Source: Georgenia thermotolerans (lineage in GTDB: Bacteria; Actinomycetota; Actinomycetes; Actinomycetales; Actinomycetaceae). Taken from it: a stretch of 64,000 nt of DNA. Both the position numbers and the translations under genes were made by a program. This document shows, one piece after another, positions 1-10,172 of this stretch. How positions within the stretch are numbered: the stretch's first letter is position 1; each line of letters begins with the position of its first letter. The stretch spans positions 22,617-86,616 of the forward strand of contig NZ_VUKF01000020.1 in NCBI RefSeq assembly GCF_009193185.1, given 5' to 3'. The notes beneath the pieces are model-generated. The model did no database searches. It saw only the letters and a list, made by a program, of their open reading frames with translations, and had not been told where the DNA came from.

Positions 1-568
1 CCTCCAGCGTCGTCTCGCGCAGCCGGCGCGCGGCCGTGTCCCCCACCCGCTCGGCCATGTCCTCGAAGGTGATGTTCTCGTCGTGCTCGCCCATCTGGGC
101 CTTGGCGGCCGGGGTGAAGATCGGCTCGGGCAGCTTGTCGCTCTCGACCAGGCCGGGCGGCAGCGGCACCCCGCACACCGAGGCGGTGGCGCGGTACTCG
201 CTCAGCGCCGAGCCGGTGATGTACCCGCGGGCCACGCACTCGATGGGGTACATGCGCAGCTGGCGGCAGATCATCGCCCGCCCGGCGACCTGCCCGGGCA
301 CGTCGAGGGAGACGACGTGGTGGGGGACGACGTCCTCGAGCTGCTCGAACCACCACAGGCTCATCGCGGTGAGGATCTTGCCCTTGTCCGGGATCGTCGT
401 CGGCAGCACGTAGTCGAAGGCGCTGATGCGGTCCGAGGCGACGACGAGGACGACGTCGCCGCCCGCGCCCGAGGTGGCGCCGGCGGGCACGTACAGGTCG
501 CGGACCTTGCCGGAGTGGGCGTGCGTCCAGCCCTCGAGGTCGGGTGCGGTCCCGGGCGTGGTCGTCAT
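1..568 (-). CDS. purC: SAICAR synthase (phosphoribosylaminoimidazole-succinocarboxamide synthase), 3' end cut off
   Basis: Cytosolic enzyme of de novo purine synthesis that joins aspartate to CAIR using ATP. The visible 189 codons begin MTTTPGTAPDLEGWTHAHSG and contain the family motifs SGKVRDLY, ASDRISAFD, PDKGKILTAMS and ECVARGYITGSAL. The C-terminal part lies outside the window. The ATG at 568 is preceded by no clear Shine-Dalgarno but by CAGGAT (575-580, minus strand) ending 6 nt upstream, which suggests a leaderless mRNA. It is divergent from gnd and shares the pathway with purD, 1.8 kb away on the same strand. The family assignment is secure. Confidence 0.95.
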   Translation of the reverse strand, partial: MTTTPGTAPDLEGWTHAHSGKVRDLYVPAGATSGAGGDVVLVVASDRISAFDYVLPTTIPDKGKILTAMSLWWFEQLEDVVPHHVVSLDVPGQVAGRAMICRQLRMYPIECVARGYITGSALSEYRATASVCGVPLPPGLVESDKLPEPIFTPAAKAQMGEHDENITFEDMAERVGDTAARRLRETTLE

Positions 569-733
569 GGCGCCATCCTGGCAGCCGCCCCCCGGCGCCG
601 TCTGCCGCGGTCCGGCATGCGACCGGCGGCCGGCGCCGGACCGGCAACTCATGGCACGGGTGAGCCACCGGGTTGGCCGACCGCGTACGGTTTCCGGGAA
701 GCCTGTGCAGCCCAACCCCAGGAGGAAGTGGAC

Positions 734-2188
734 ATGGCAAGCGAGAAGCCCGTCGGTGTGGCAGACATCGGCGTGACCGGACTGGCGGTCATGGGCTCGA
801 ACCTGGCCCGGAACTTCGCCCGTCACGGCCACAAGGTCGCCGTGCACAACCGCACCTACGCCCGGACGGAGAAGCTGGTCTCCGAGCACGACGACGAGGG
901 CACCTTCGTCCCGTCGGAGTCCATGGAGGACTTCGTCGCCTCGCTCGCCAAGCCCCGCGTGGCCCTCATCATGGTCAAGGCGGGCGCCCCGACCGACGCC
1001 GTCATCGACGAGCTGGCCCAGTACATGGAGCCCGGCGACATCATCGTCGACGCCGGCAACGCGCACTTCCCGGACACCATCCGCCGCGAGCAGGCGCTGA
1101 AGGAGAAGGGACTGCACTTCGTCGGCTCCGGCGTCTCCGGCGGCGAGGAGGGCGCGCTCAACGGCCCGTCCATCATGCCCGGCGGCACCAAGGAGTCCTA
1201 CGACCGCCTCGGCCCGATGCTGGAGTCCATCTCCGCGCACGTCGACGGCGTCCCGTGCTGCACGCACGTCGGCCCCGACGGCGCCGGCCACTTCGTCAAG
1301 ATGGTGCACAACGGCATCGAGTACGCCGACATGCAGCTCATCGCCGAGGCCTACGACCTGCTCCGCCAGGGCCTGGGCGCCTCGGCGGCCGAGATCGGCA
1401 AGATCTTCGAGGAGTGGAACGCCGGGGACCTGGAGTCCTTCCTCATCGAGATCTCCGCGGACGTGCTCCAGCACACCGACCCCCAGACCGGCAAGGCGTT
1501 CGTGGACATCGTCCTGGACCAGGCCGAGCAGAAGGGCACCGGGCGCTGGACCGTGCAGAACGCCCTCGACCTGGGCGTGCCGATCACCGGCATCGCCGAG
1601 GCGACCTTCGCCCGCGCCCTGTCGGGCTCGGTGCCCCAGCGCGAGGCCGCCCGCGCGGCGCTGCCCGCCGAGGCCGGCACCTGGGACGTCACCGACCGCG
1701 ACGCCTTCATCGAGGACGTGCGCCTGGCCCTGTACGCCTCCAAGGTGGTGGCCTACTCCCAGGGCTTCGACCAGATCGCGGCCGCCTCGGACGAGTTCGG
1801 CTGGGACATCGACCGCGGGGCGATGGCCCGCATCTGGCGCGGCGGCTGCATCATCCGCGCCCGGTTCCTCAACCGCATCACCGAGGCCTACGAGCGCCAG
1901 GCGGACCTGCCGCTGCTGCTCGCCGACCCGTACTTCACCGGGGCGGTCGGCAACGGCGTCGCCGCGTGGCGCCGGGTCGTCTCCCAGGCCGCCCTCAACG
2001 GCGTGCCCACCCCGGCGTTCGCCTCGTCGCTGAGCTACTACGACGGCATCCGCGCCGAGCGGCTGCCCGCCGCGCTCATCCAGGCCCAGCGCGACTTCTT
2101 CGGGGCCCACACCTACCGCCGGGTCGACCAGGAGGGCGTGTTCCACACCCTGTGGTCGGGCGACCGGTCGGAGGAGAAGCAGTCCTGA
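734..2188 (+). CDS. gnd: 6-phosphogluconate dehydrogenase (decarboxylating), 484 aa
   Basis: Oxidises 6-phosphogluconate to ribulose 5-phosphate and CO2 in the pentose phosphate pathway, giving NADPH in most homologues. The N-terminal Rossmann motif is GLAVMGSNLARNFARHGHKV, with an arginine at the usual NADP site (NRT). The substrate-binding stretch GPSIMPGG and the HNGIEYADMQ motif follow, then the all-helical C-terminal domain. The length is normal for the long form. The ATG at 734 was chosen because AGGAGG (720-725) lies 8 nt upstream; the open frame extends further 5' but that part lacks family sequence. TACGGT at 686-691 could be the -10. A strong hairpin follows at 2207-2249. Confidence 0.97.
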   Translation: MASEKPVGVADIGVTGLAVMGSNLARNFARHGHKVAVHNRTYARTEKLVSEHDDEGTFVPSESMEDFVASLAKPRVALIMVKAGAPTDAVIDELAQYMEPGDIIVDAGNAHFPDTIRREQALKEKGLHFVGSGVSGGEEGALNGPSIMPGGTKESYDRLGPMLESISAHVDGVPCCTHVGPDGAGHFVKMVHNGIEYADMQLIAEAYDLLRQGLGASAAEIGKIFEEWNAGDLESFLIEISADVLQHTDPQTGKAFVDIVLDQAEQKGTGRWTVQNALDLGVPITGIAEATFARALSGSVPQREAARAALPAEAGTWDVTDRDAFIEDVRLALYASKVVAYSQGFDQIAAASDEFGWDIDRGAMARIWRGGCIIRARFLNRITEAYERQADLPLLLADPYFTGAVGNGVAAWRRVVSQAALNGVPTPAFASSLSYYDGIRAERLPAALIQAQRDFFGAHTYRRVDQEGVFHTLWSGDRSEEKQS

Positions 2189-2206
2189 CCTGACGGGCGC
2201 CCGCGC

Positions 2207-2249
2207 ACGACGGCGGCCGGTCACCTCCTCGGTGACCGGCCGCCGTCGT
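2207..2249 (+). terminator. gnd terminator hairpin
   Basis: Perfect 19-bp arms (2207-2225 and 2231-2249) with a 5-nt TCCTC loop, 18 nt after the gnd stop. There is no T-run, which is usual for terminators in high-GC actinobacteria. It may also serve purD, which ends 77 nt away on the other strand. Confidence 0.8.
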
Positions 2250-2325
2250 CGTTCGCGCCTTGTCCGCCGTCCCGCGTGGGCCTCGGCCGCCGTCGTTCCT
2301 GCGGGCCTCGCGCGGAAGGCCCCGG

Positions 2326-3603
2326 TCAGCGCCCCGCGGCGATGTCGGTGCGGTGCTGGGAGCCGTCCAGCCGGACCCGGTCCACCCCGGCGTAGGCCGC
2401 GGCCCGGGCGGCGGCCACGTCCTCCCCGGTGCCGACGACGCTGAGCACGCGTCCGCCGGCGCTGACCACCCGGTCGTCCCCGTCCAGGGCGGTGCCGGCG
2501 TGCAGCACGTGGACGCCCTCGACCGCCTCGGCCTCGCTCAGGCCGGTGAGGGGGTCGCCCGTGCGGACCTGGCCGGGGTAGCCCTGGGCGGCGACGACGA
2601 CGGTCACGGCGGCGCCGGGGCTCCAGCGCAGCTCGCCGGCCTGGTCCAGGCGGCCGGTGGCCGCGGCCAGGAGGGCCTCCCCGAGGGAGGACTCCAGGCG
2701 GGCGAGGACCACCTGGGTCTCGGGGTCGCCGAAGCGGACGTTGAACTCCACGACCCGCAGGCCGCGGGAGGTCAGGGCGAGGCCGCAGTAGAGCAGGCCG
2801 ACGAAGGGCGTGCCGCGGTGGGCCATCTCGCGCACCACCGGCTGGGCGACCCGCTCGACGACCTCGGCGGTGAGGGTCTCCGGCGCCCAGGTGAGCGGGG
2901 AGTAGGCGCCCATGCCGCCGGTGTTCGGGCCGGCGTCGCCGTCGCCCAGCCGCTTGTAGTCCTGCGCCGGGGCGAGCGGCACGACCTCTGAGCCGTCGCA
3001 CAGGCAGAACAGGGAGACCTCGGGGCCGTCGAGGAACTCCTCGACGACGACGGCGGGCTCGCCGTGGGTGGCCGGGTCCCCGCCCTCCTTCGCGAGGCAG
3101 GCGCGGGCGTGGGCGAGCGCCTCCTCACGGTCGGCGGTGACGACGACGCCCTTGCCCGCGGCCAGGCCGTCGTCCTTGATGACGTAGGGGGCGCCGAAGG
3201 CCTCCATCGCGTCGACGACCTGCGCCTCGGTCGTGCACACCCGGGCCAGCGCGGTGGGCACCCCGGCGGCGGCCATGATCTCCTTGGCGAACGCCTTGGA
3301 GCCCTCCAGGCGGGCCGCCTCCCGGTCGGGGCCGAAGCAGGCGAAGCCGGCTTCGCGCACTGCGTCGGCGACGCCGGCGACGAGCGGGGCCTCGGGCCCG
3401 ATGACGACGAGGTCGGCGTCCAGGTCACGGGCGGCGGCCACCACGGCGGCGCCGTCGAGGATGTCGAGGGGGACGTTGGTGGCGATCGCGGCGGTGCCCG
3501 GGTTGCCCGGGGCCACCACCAGCCGTTCGACGCGCTCGTCACGGGCCAGGGACCGGGCCAGGGCGTGCTCGCGCGCGCCCGACCCGATAAGCAGGATCCT
3601 CAC
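2326..3603 (-). CDS. purD: phosphoribosylamine-glycine ligase (GAR synthetase), 425 aa
   Basis: ATP-grasp ligase that joins glycine to 5-phosphoribosylamine in de novo purine synthesis. The N-terminal domain begins MRILLIGSGAREHALA. The ATP-grasp part shows KAFAKEIMAAAGVPTA, YVIKDDGLAAGKGVVV and VVEEFLDGPEVSLF, and near the C-terminal third GGMGAYSP and VVEFNVRFGDPETQ. Full length for the family. The start is the GTG at 3603; there is no Shine-Dalgarno, but TAGGCT (3610-3615, minus strand) ends 6 nt upstream, so the mRNA is probably leaderless. It belongs functionally with purC and purA, although the three genes are transcribed separately. Confidence 0.97.
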   Translation of the reverse strand: MRILLIGSGAREHALARSLARDERVERLVVAPGNPGTAAIATNVPLDILDGAAVVAAARDLDADLVVIGPEAPLVAGVADAVREAGFACFGPDREAARLEGSKAFAKEIMAAAGVPTALARVCTTEAQVVDAMEAFGAPYVIKDDGLAAGKGVVVTADREEALAHARACLAKEGGDPATHGEPAVVVEEFLDGPEVSLFCLCDGSEVVPLAPAQDYKRLGDGDAGPNTGGMGAYSPLTWAPETLTAEVVERVAQPVVREMAHRGTPFVGLLYCGLALTSRGLRVVEFNVRFGDPETQVVLARLESSLGEALLAAATGRLDQAGELRWSPGAAVTVVVAAQGYPGQVRTGDPLTGLSEAEAVEGVHVLHAGTALDGDDRVVSAGGRVLSVVGTGEDVAAARAAAYAGVDRVRLDGSQHRTDIAAGR

Positions 3604-3609
3604 CCGGTG

Positions 3610-3615
3610 AGCCTA
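3610..3615 (-). promoter_or_regulatory. leaderless -10 hexamer for purD (TAGGCT)
   Basis: TAGGCT on the minus strand fits TANNNT and ends exactly 6 nt before the GTG start. Transcription would then begin at the start codon. Confidence 0.5.
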
Positions 3616-3664
3616 CTGGGGGCCCGCCGCGGCGCCCGGGTCGCGTCTCGCGGAGCGGGCCGAG

Positions 3665-4039
3665 CTAGGTACGCGGGACGACCCGCAGGGTGGTCTCCCC
3701 GGCGTCGGGGCCGGTGACGGTGCGGACCAGGGCCTGCCCGTAGCGGTCGTACTTCGCGTGGTAGGCGGCGTCGACGGCGGCGCGGACGTCCGCCGCGGGC
3801 CGCACGAAGGTCACGTCGCGTTCGACGCCGCCGGCGCGGACGCGCCCGGCGCCGCTGCGCAGCGCCCGGACGAACCAGGGGTTGTCCTTGCCGTAGGCCG
3901 AGCGGATGTAGACGTCCTCGCCGGAGCGGACCACCCAGATGGTGACGTACCGGCGCAGCGTCCCGTCCGCGCGCAGGGAGGCGACCTGCAGCTCGTCCGC
4001 GCCGCCGATGGCGTCGAGCTCGTGCCGGGTCCAGGTCAT
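3665..4039 (-). CDS. DUF2255 family protein, 124 aa
   Basis: Small cytosolic protein that begins MTWTRHELDAIGGADELQVA. Features typical of the family are the conserved W-V-V strand (TIWVVRSGEDVYIRSAYG), a W-F-R-A-L-R segment and the VTFVRP strand. The fold is probably related to the split-barrel flavin/nitroreductase-like group (F420H(2)-dependent quinone reductases and PNPOx relatives), but no function is established. The ATG at 4039 was preferred over an upstream start because GGAGGAGGGTGCG precedes it. It is divergent from the DUF2249 gene, with 77 nt between the starts. Confidence 0.8.
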   Translation of the reverse strand: MTWTRHELDAIGGADELQVASLRADGTLRRYVTIWVVRSGEDVYIRSAYGKDNPWFVRALRSGAGRVRAGGVERDVTFVRPAADVRAAVDAAYHAKYDRYGQALVRTVTGPDAGETTLRVVPRT

Positions 4040-4116
4040 CGCACCCTCCTCCTTTTTCACGGATTTCCCCTTCGTTATTGTCGCGGGGTCAGCACCTTCC
4101 GGGAAGGACGAGCCAC

Positions 4117-4422
4117 ATGGCCATCAACGACGTCGAGATCCGCAGCAGCAGGGAAGCCGGCCGGGCGGGCGGGTGCGCCTGCGGCGAGCACGACCAGGAC
4201 GTCCCCGAGCTGGACGTGCGGATGATCCCCCACGCCATCCGGCACGCCACGGTGTTCGGCGCGCTGGACGCCATCGCCCCCGGGTTCGCGCTGGACCTCG
4301 TCGCCCCGCACGACCCGCTCCCCCTGCTGGCCCAGATCGAGCAGCGCGAGCCGGGCGCCTTCGAGGTCGGCTACCTCCAGCGCGGCCCGGAGGCCTGGAA
4401 GCTGCGCCTCACGCGCCGCTGA
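4117..4422 (+). CDS. DUF2249 domain protein, 101 aa
   Basis: Small soluble protein. After a short N-terminal tail with a C-A-C-G-E-H cluster (residues about 17-22) comes the DUF2249 signature: L-D-V-R...RHATVFGALDAIAPG...APHDPLPLLAQIEQREPGAF, ending in GPEAWKLRLTRR. The family often sits near denitrification, hemerythrin or iron-sulfur genes and may bind a metal or cofactor; its role is unknown. The cysteine/histidine tail supports metal binding (inference). The ATG at 4117 has a weak GGAAGGACG site upstream; an in-frame GTG at 4078 is less likely. It converges on the PNPOx-like gene at 4496. Confidence 0.8.
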   Translation: MAINDVEIRSSREAGRAGGCACGEHDQDVPELDVRMIPHAIRHATVFGALDAIAPGFALDLVAPHDPLPLLAQIEQREPGAFEVGYLQRGPEAWKLRLTRR

Positions 4423-4431
4423 CCCCCGACC

Positions 4432-4467
4432 GGCCCCGGCGTCGTCGACGGCGCCGGCACCGGGGCC
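4432..4467. terminator. convergent terminator hairpin
   Basis: GGCCCCGG (4432-4439) pairs with CCGGGGCC (4460-4467), with GC-rich inner pairing. A second small hairpin, CGCACCG/CGGTGCG, lies at 4474-4491. Both fall between the convergent genes at 4117 and 4496. Confidence 0.5.
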
Positions 4468-4495
4468 ACCCCTCGCACCGGGCACGGTGCGCGGC

Positions 4496-5005
4496 TCAGC
4501 CGTCGAAGGACCAGCGGGTGGAGCGCTCGGCGAGGTCCGGCGCGCGGTCGAGCACCGCGAAGGCCCGGGCGGGGACGATCTCGACGACCAGGCCCTGGCG
4601 CAGGAAGTCGTCCCCCAGCGCCGGGGCGACGTGCTCGTACTTGTCGAGGTAGCGGGCGATCCACGTCGCGCGCCGGTCGCGGTCGCGCAGCACGGCGGCC
4701 CGTCCCTCGAGGGAGAGGCACTCGGCGCTGTCGTCCACCGCGAGCGCCACGTAGGGGTTGGCCTCCAGGTCCGCGGCCTTGCGCGAGTGCGGACCGCACG
4801 AGAACGCGAACCGGTGCTCGCCGTCGTCCCACACGCCCCGGACGGGCAGCGCGTGCGGGCGGCCCGAGCCGGAGGCGGTGGAGAGCCAGTAGTTGCGGCT
4901 CGCCGCCAGCTTCGCCGCCGCCCAGGACCACGGCAGCTCGCGCCAGCGCGAGGCGCCGACCCCGTAGTCGGGCATGTAGGGACGCTCGGCACGCGGCTCG
5001 CCCAT
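4496..5005 (-). CDS. pyridoxamine 5'-phosphate oxidase (split barrel) family protein, 169 aa
   Basis: The fold is recognised from SRNYWLSTASGSGRPHALPV, the F-x-F-S-C-G-P-H-S-R-K segment and LEANPYVALAVDDSAECLSL, the usual order in FMN- or F420-binding split-barrel proteins. Substrate unknown; homologues include deazaflavin-dependent reductases and heme-utilisation-like proteins. The start is set at the ATG at 5005 (MGEPRAERPYMPDYG) because ACGGTA (TACCGT on the minus strand, 5012-5017) ends 6 nt upstream. A longer frame to 5074 has no better support. It forms a single transcription unit facing the DUF2249 gene. Confidence 0.85.
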   Translation of the reverse strand: MGEPRAERPYMPDYGVGASRWRELPWSWAAAKLAASRNYWLSTASGSGRPHALPVRGVWDDGEHRFAFSCGPHSRKAADLEANPYVALAVDDSAECLSLEGRAAVLRDRDRRATWIARYLDKYEHVAPALGDDFLRQGLVVEIVPARAFAVLDRAPDLAERSTRWSFDG

Positions 5006-5011
5006 GCCGTC

Positions 5012-5017
5012 ACGGTA
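5012..5017 (-). promoter_or_regulatory. leaderless -10 hexamer (TACCGT)
   Basis: TACCGT on the minus strand lies 6 nt before the ATG at 5005. It supports that start over a longer reading frame. Confidence 0.45.
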
Positions 5018-5080
5018 GGACGGGCGGGTGGCGGGCACGAGCCGTGAGTTCGACGGGCCCGTCCCGGGGAGCACGTCACG

Positions 5081-5125
5081 GACGCCGCGGCCCCGCCTCC
5101 CTCACGGGGGCGGGGCCGCGGCGTC
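5081..5125 (-). terminator. pckG terminator
   Basis: Perfect 17-bp arms (5081-5097 and 5109-5125) with an 11-nt loop, 11 nt beyond the pckG stop. No T-run. Confidence 0.75.
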
Positions 5126-5136
5126 TCGTCGGTGCG

Positions 5137-6978
<1,842 letters not shown>

Positions 6979-7065
6979 GCTTTCCTCCGAGGGTCCTGCG
7001 GCACGCTCTTCCGCGTCCTGTATCCACTCTCGGTGCATTCTCGGCCCCCTTCAACGCGGACCTGC

Positions 7066-7098
7066 TAGTAAAAACAGCCAAAGTTTCACTACTGTCAA
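7066..7098. promoter_or_regulatory. RamB-box-like operator in the pckG/ramB divergent promoter region
   Basis: The minus strand reads AAACTTTGGCTG at 7086-7075; its first eight bases match the corynebacterial RamB half-motif (R/A)AACTTTG. The site sits in an imperfect inverted repeat, TAGTAAAAAC (7066-7075) / AGTTTCACTA (7082-7091). It lies just downstream of a TTGACA -35 for pckG (7098-7093) and 16 nt before the ramB start. Binding by RamB is inference from corynebacteria. Confidence 0.45.
7090..7095 (+). promoter_or_regulatory. leaderless -10 hexamer for ramB (TACTGT)
   Basis: TACTGT ends 6 nt before the ATG at 7102, and no Shine-Dalgarno is present. It overlaps the candidate operator, which would allow autoregulation. 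Confidence 0.45.
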
Positions 7099-7101
7099 AC
7101 C

Positions 7102-8577
7102 ATGGCCGCTGAGACCTCTGCCACCCAGAATTCCAGACAGGGCACGGATCCGCTCGTCCTTGGCCGGCGGATCCGCCACGCCCGCACCGCGGCGGGGCTC
7201 ACCCTGCGAGAGCTGGCCTCCGCCGTCGGCTCAACGACGAGCCAGCTGTCTCTGGTGGAGAACGGGCGCCGTGAGCCGCGGCTCTCGCTGCTCACCGCGC
7301 TCGCCGAGGCGCTGGGGACCAGCCCGGCGGCGCTGCTCAGCCCCGAGCCGCCGCCGGACCGGCGGGCGATGCTCGAGATCGCCCTCGAGCGGGCCCAGCG
7401 CAGCCCGGTGTTCGCCTCGCTCGGGGTGCCGCCGGTGCGGCCCGGGCGCCGGCTGCCCATGGACGCGCTGGAGTCGCTGGTGGCCCTGCACGCCGAGCTG
7501 GACCGGCGCGCCCGCGCCGCGATCGCCACCCCGGAGGAGGCCCGGCGCATCAACACCGAGCTGCGCCTGGAGATGCAGGCCCGCAACAACTACGTGCCCG
7601 AGATCGAGGAGATGGCCGAGGACTTCGTCCGTTCGGTGGGCTACACCGGCGGGGCGCTGACTCACCACATGGTCTCCCAGATGGCCGACCGGCTGGGTTT
7701 CACGATCATCCACGTCGACGACCTGCCCCACTCCACCCGCACCATCACCGACCTGGAGAACGGGCGGATCTACCTGCCCCCGGCGTCCATCCCCGGCGGC
7801 TACGGGCTGCGCTCGCTCGCCCTGCAGGCGATGGCGCACCGCATCTTCGGGCACGAGAACCCGCGCAACTACGGCGACTTCCTGCGCCAGCGCCAGGAGC
7901 TGGCCTACTTCACCGCGTGCTGCCTGGTGCCGCGCTTCGCCGCCCTGGCGTTCCTCGAGAAGAAGAAGGCCGCCAAGGACCTGGCGATGGAGGACTTCCG
8001 CGACGCCTTCGGCGTGACCCACCACTCCGCCGCCCAGCGCTTCACCAACCTGGCCACGGCGCACCTGGGCATCCCGGTCCACTTCATCCGCGCCAACAGC
8101 GACGGTGACCTCTACCGCGGCTACGAGAACGACGGCGTGCCGCTGCCCACCGACGCCACCGGGGCGATCGAGGGGCAGCTGCTGTGCCGCAAGTGGGCGG
8201 CGCGGGCGGCGTTCGGCCGGCGCAACCGCACCACCGAGTTCTTCCAGTACACCGACACCCCCGCGGGCACGTACTGGTGCAGCACGCAGACCGGCACGAC
8301 GACGGAGCAGGAGTTCTCCATCACCCTCGGGGTGCCCTTCGCCCACGCGAAGTGGTTCCGCGGCCGGGAGACGACCCTGCGGGCGCAGTCCACCTGCCCC
8401 GACGAGGGCTGCTGCCGCCGGCCCAGCCCCGAGCTGGCCTCGCGCTGGCGGGAGAAGTCCTGGCCGAGCGCGAAGATGCACGCCCACGTGCTGCGGCCGC
8501 TGCCGTCGGGGACGTTCCCGGGGGTCGACGACACCGAGGTGTACGAGTTCCTCGAGGCGCACGCCCCGGAGTCCTGA
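7102..8577 (+). CDS. ramB: RamB-type short-chain fatty acyl regulator (XRE HTH + IrrE-like + DUF2083), 491 aa
   Basis: Transcription factor of the family that controls acetate and glyoxylate-shunt genes in corynebacteria and mycobacteria. Residues about 20-75 are an XRE helix-turn-helix (LGRRIRHARTAAGLTLRELA...SQLSLVENGRREP). Residues about 190-300 are IrrE/ImmA-like, with a degenerate metallopeptidase motif AHRIFGHE in place of HEXXH. The C-terminal DUF2083 part carries the cysteine cluster C-P-D-E-G-C-C. The length is close to C. glutamicum RamB. It is divergent from pckG, a plausible target. It is followed by a hairpin at 8586-8610 and a repeat block. The exact target set in this organism is not visible from the sequence. 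Confidence 0.9.
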   Translation: MAAETSATQNSRQGTDPLVLGRRIRHARTAAGLTLRELASAVGSTTSQLSLVENGRREPRLSLLTALAEALGTSPAALLSPEPPPDRRAMLEIALERAQRSPVFASLGVPPVRPGRRLPMDALESLVALHAELDRRARAAIATPEEARRINTELRLEMQARNNYVPEIEEMAEDFVRSVGYTGGALTHHMVSQMADRLGFTIIHVDDLPHSTRTITDLENGRIYLPPASIPGGYGLRSLALQAMAHRIFGHENPRNYGDFLRQRQELAYFTACCLVPRFAALAFLEKKKAAKDLAMEDFRDAFGVTHHSAAQRFTNLATAHLGIPVHFIRANSDGDLYRGYENDGVPLPTDATGAIEGQLLCRKWAARAAFGRRNRTTEFFQYTDTPAGTYWCSTQTGTTTEQEFSITLGVPFAHAKWFRGRETTLRAQSTCPDEGCCRRPSPELASRWREKSWPSAKMHAHVLRPLPSGTFPGVDDTEVYEFLEAHAPES

Positions 8578-8585
8578 GGGCGGAG

Positions 8586-8610
8586 CCGGCGCGCCGGGCG
8601 GGCGCGCCGG
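8586..8610 (+). terminator. ramB terminator hairpin
   Basis: 10-bp arms CCGGCGCGCC (8586-8595) and GGCGCGCCGG (8601-8610) with a 5-nt loop, 9 nt after the ramB stop. Confidence 0.6.
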
Positions 8611-8621
8611 GCCGCGGCGGG

Positions 8622-8757
8622 GGCGGCAGCCCTCGGCGAAGGCGGCAGTTCCCGGCGGGGGCGGCGGTTCCCGGCGAGGGCGGCAGTTCCCGGCGAGCGC
8701 GCCAGTCCTAGCTGCAGCGGTCGACGAGAACTGGAGCGGCGGCCGAGAACTGGAGCG
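8622..8757. repeat. 19-bp tandem repeat block with inverted copies
   Basis: Four head-to-tail 19-bp units occupy 8622-8697; the best unit is GGCGGCAGTTCCCGGCGAG. A degenerate spacer follows, then two 19-bp units in the opposite sense (8725-8743 and 8744-8762, each starting CGAGAACTGGAGCG). The two halves share the core GAACTG and its complement CAGTTC, so the block could fold back on itself. It fills most of the 244-nt gap between ramB and purA, which has no coding potential. Confidence 0.8.
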
Positions 8758-8789
8758 CCGGGTGAACCGGGCGAGCGAGCGCGCCGACG

Positions 8790-8815
8790 GCCCGGGCGGC
8801 CGCAGCCGCCCGGGC
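8790..8815 (-). terminator. purA terminator hairpin
   Basis: 11-bp perfect arms (8790-8800 and 8805-8815) with a CGCA loop, 7 nt beyond the purA stop on the minus strand. Confidence 0.65.
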
Positions 8816-8821
8816 GAGCGC

Positions 8822-10108
8822 TCAGTCGAGCAGGTCGTGCCGCGCGATCGTCGCCTCGCGGTCCGGCCCGACGCCGACGGCGGAGATCCGCGTGCCGCTC
8901 ATCTCCTCAAGCGCCAGCACGTAGCGCTGGGCGTTGGCGGGCAGGTCCTCGAAGGCGCGGGCGGCGCTGATGTCCTCCGACCAGCCGTCGAGCTCCTCGT
9001 AGATGGGCCGGGCGTGGTGGTAGGAGGACTGGTCGGCGGGCATCTCGTCGTAACGGACGCCGTCGACGTCGTAGGCGACGCACACCGGGATCTTCTCCAG
9101 GCCGGTGAGCACGTCGAGCTTGGTCAGGACCAGGTCCGTCAGCCCGTTGATGCGCGTGGCATACCGGGCGACGACGGCGTCGTACCAGCCGGTGCGGCGG
9201 GGCCGGCCGGTCGTGGTGCCGTACTCCCCGCCGGTGCGGCGCAGGTACTCGCCCGACTCGTCGTGCAGCTCGGTGGGGAACGGTCCCTCGCCGACGCGGG
9301 TGACGTAGGCCTTGCTGACGCCGACGACGCGGTCGATGCGGGTGGGCCCCACGCCCGACCCGGTGCACGCCCCGCCCGCGGTCGCCGAGGAGGAGGTGAC
9401 GAACGGGTAGGTGCCGTGGTCGACGTCGAGCATGGCGGCCTGGCCGGCCTCGAACAGCACCGTCTGGCCGGCGTCGAGGGCCTGGTTGAGCACGAGGGAG
9501 GTGTCGGCGACCATCGGGCGCAGCCGCTCGGCGTAGGCCAGCAGGCCGTCGGTGATCTCGTCGACGTCGACGGCGCGGCGGTTGTACACCTTGACGAGCA
9601 TCTGGTTCTTCTGGGCCAGCGCGCCCTCGACCTTCTGGCGCAGGATGCTCGCGTCGAAGATGTCCTGGATGCGCAGGCCCACCCGGCTCATCTTGTCGGC
9701 GTAGGTCGGGCCGATGCCCCGGCCGGTGGTGCCGATCTGCCGCTTGCCGAGGAACCGCTCGGTGACCTTGTCCAGCGTGCGGTTGTACGGCGGGATGATG
9801 TGCGCCGAGGCCGAGACGAGCAACTTGGAGACGTCCACGCCGCGGGCGCTGAGGGCGTCGAGCTCCTCGAAGAGCACCTCGAGGTCGACGACGACGCCGT
9901 TGCCGATCACCGGGGTGCAGCCGGGCGTGAGGATGCCCGAGGGCAGCAGGTGCAGGGCGTACTTCTCGTCCCCTACGACGACGGTGTGCCCGGCGTTGTT
10001 GCCGCCGTTGAACTTCACGACGTAGTCCACGCGCGAGCCGAGCTGGTCGGTCGCCTTCCCCTTGCCCTCGTCGCCCCACTGTGCTCCGACGACCACCACG
10101 GCTGGCAT
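8822..10108 (-). CDS. purA: adenylosuccinate synthase, 428 aa
   Basis: Cytosolic GTP-dependent enzyme that converts IMP and aspartate to adenylosuccinate, the first committed step to AMP. The N-terminal P-loop and catalytic aspartate appear as [14 protein letters not shown], followed by [14 protein letters not shown]. Later come [16 protein letters not shown], the [20 protein letters not shown] segment and YDAVVARYA. Full family length. The ATG at 10108 ([17 protein letters not shown]) was chosen because the family starts here; the frame continues 5' without homologous sequence. It is transcribed alone, ending at a hairpin. Confidence 0.97.
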   Translation of the reverse strand: MPAVVVVGAQWGDEGKGKATDQLGSRVDYVVKFNGGNNAGHTVVVGDEKYALHLLPSGILTPGCTPVIGNGVVVDLEVLFEELDALSARGVDVSKLLVSASAHIIPPYNRTLDKVTERFLGKRQIGTTGRGIGPTYADKMSRVGLRIQDIFDASILRQKVEGALAQKNQMLVKVYNRRAVDVDEITDGLLAYAERLRPMVADTSLVLNQALDAGQTVLFEAGQAAMLDVDHGTYPFVTSSSATAGGACTGSGVGPTRIDRVVGVSKAYVTRVGEGPFPTELHDESGEYLRRTGGEYGTTTGRPRRTGWYDAVVARYATRINGLTDLVLTKLDVLTGLEKIPVCVAYDVDGVRYDEMPADQSSYHHARPIYEELDGWSEDISAARAFEDLPANAQRYVLALEEMSGTRISAVGVGPDREATIARHDLLD

Positions 10109-10172
10109 TTCGGTCCCTTCCACGCCACGAACGCCGGTCGGCGCCCCGACGAGGCTACCGGAGCGCCCTCGC

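Noticed and set aside
83..733. Extension of the gnd frame upstream of 734
   Set aside because: It overlaps purC on the other strand, and the extra sequence has no similarity to 6-phosphogluconate dehydrogenase. A clear AGGAGG marks the ATG at 734.
8622..8757. CRISPR array
   Set aside because: Units are directly adjacent 19-mers without unique spacers, and no cas genes are present.
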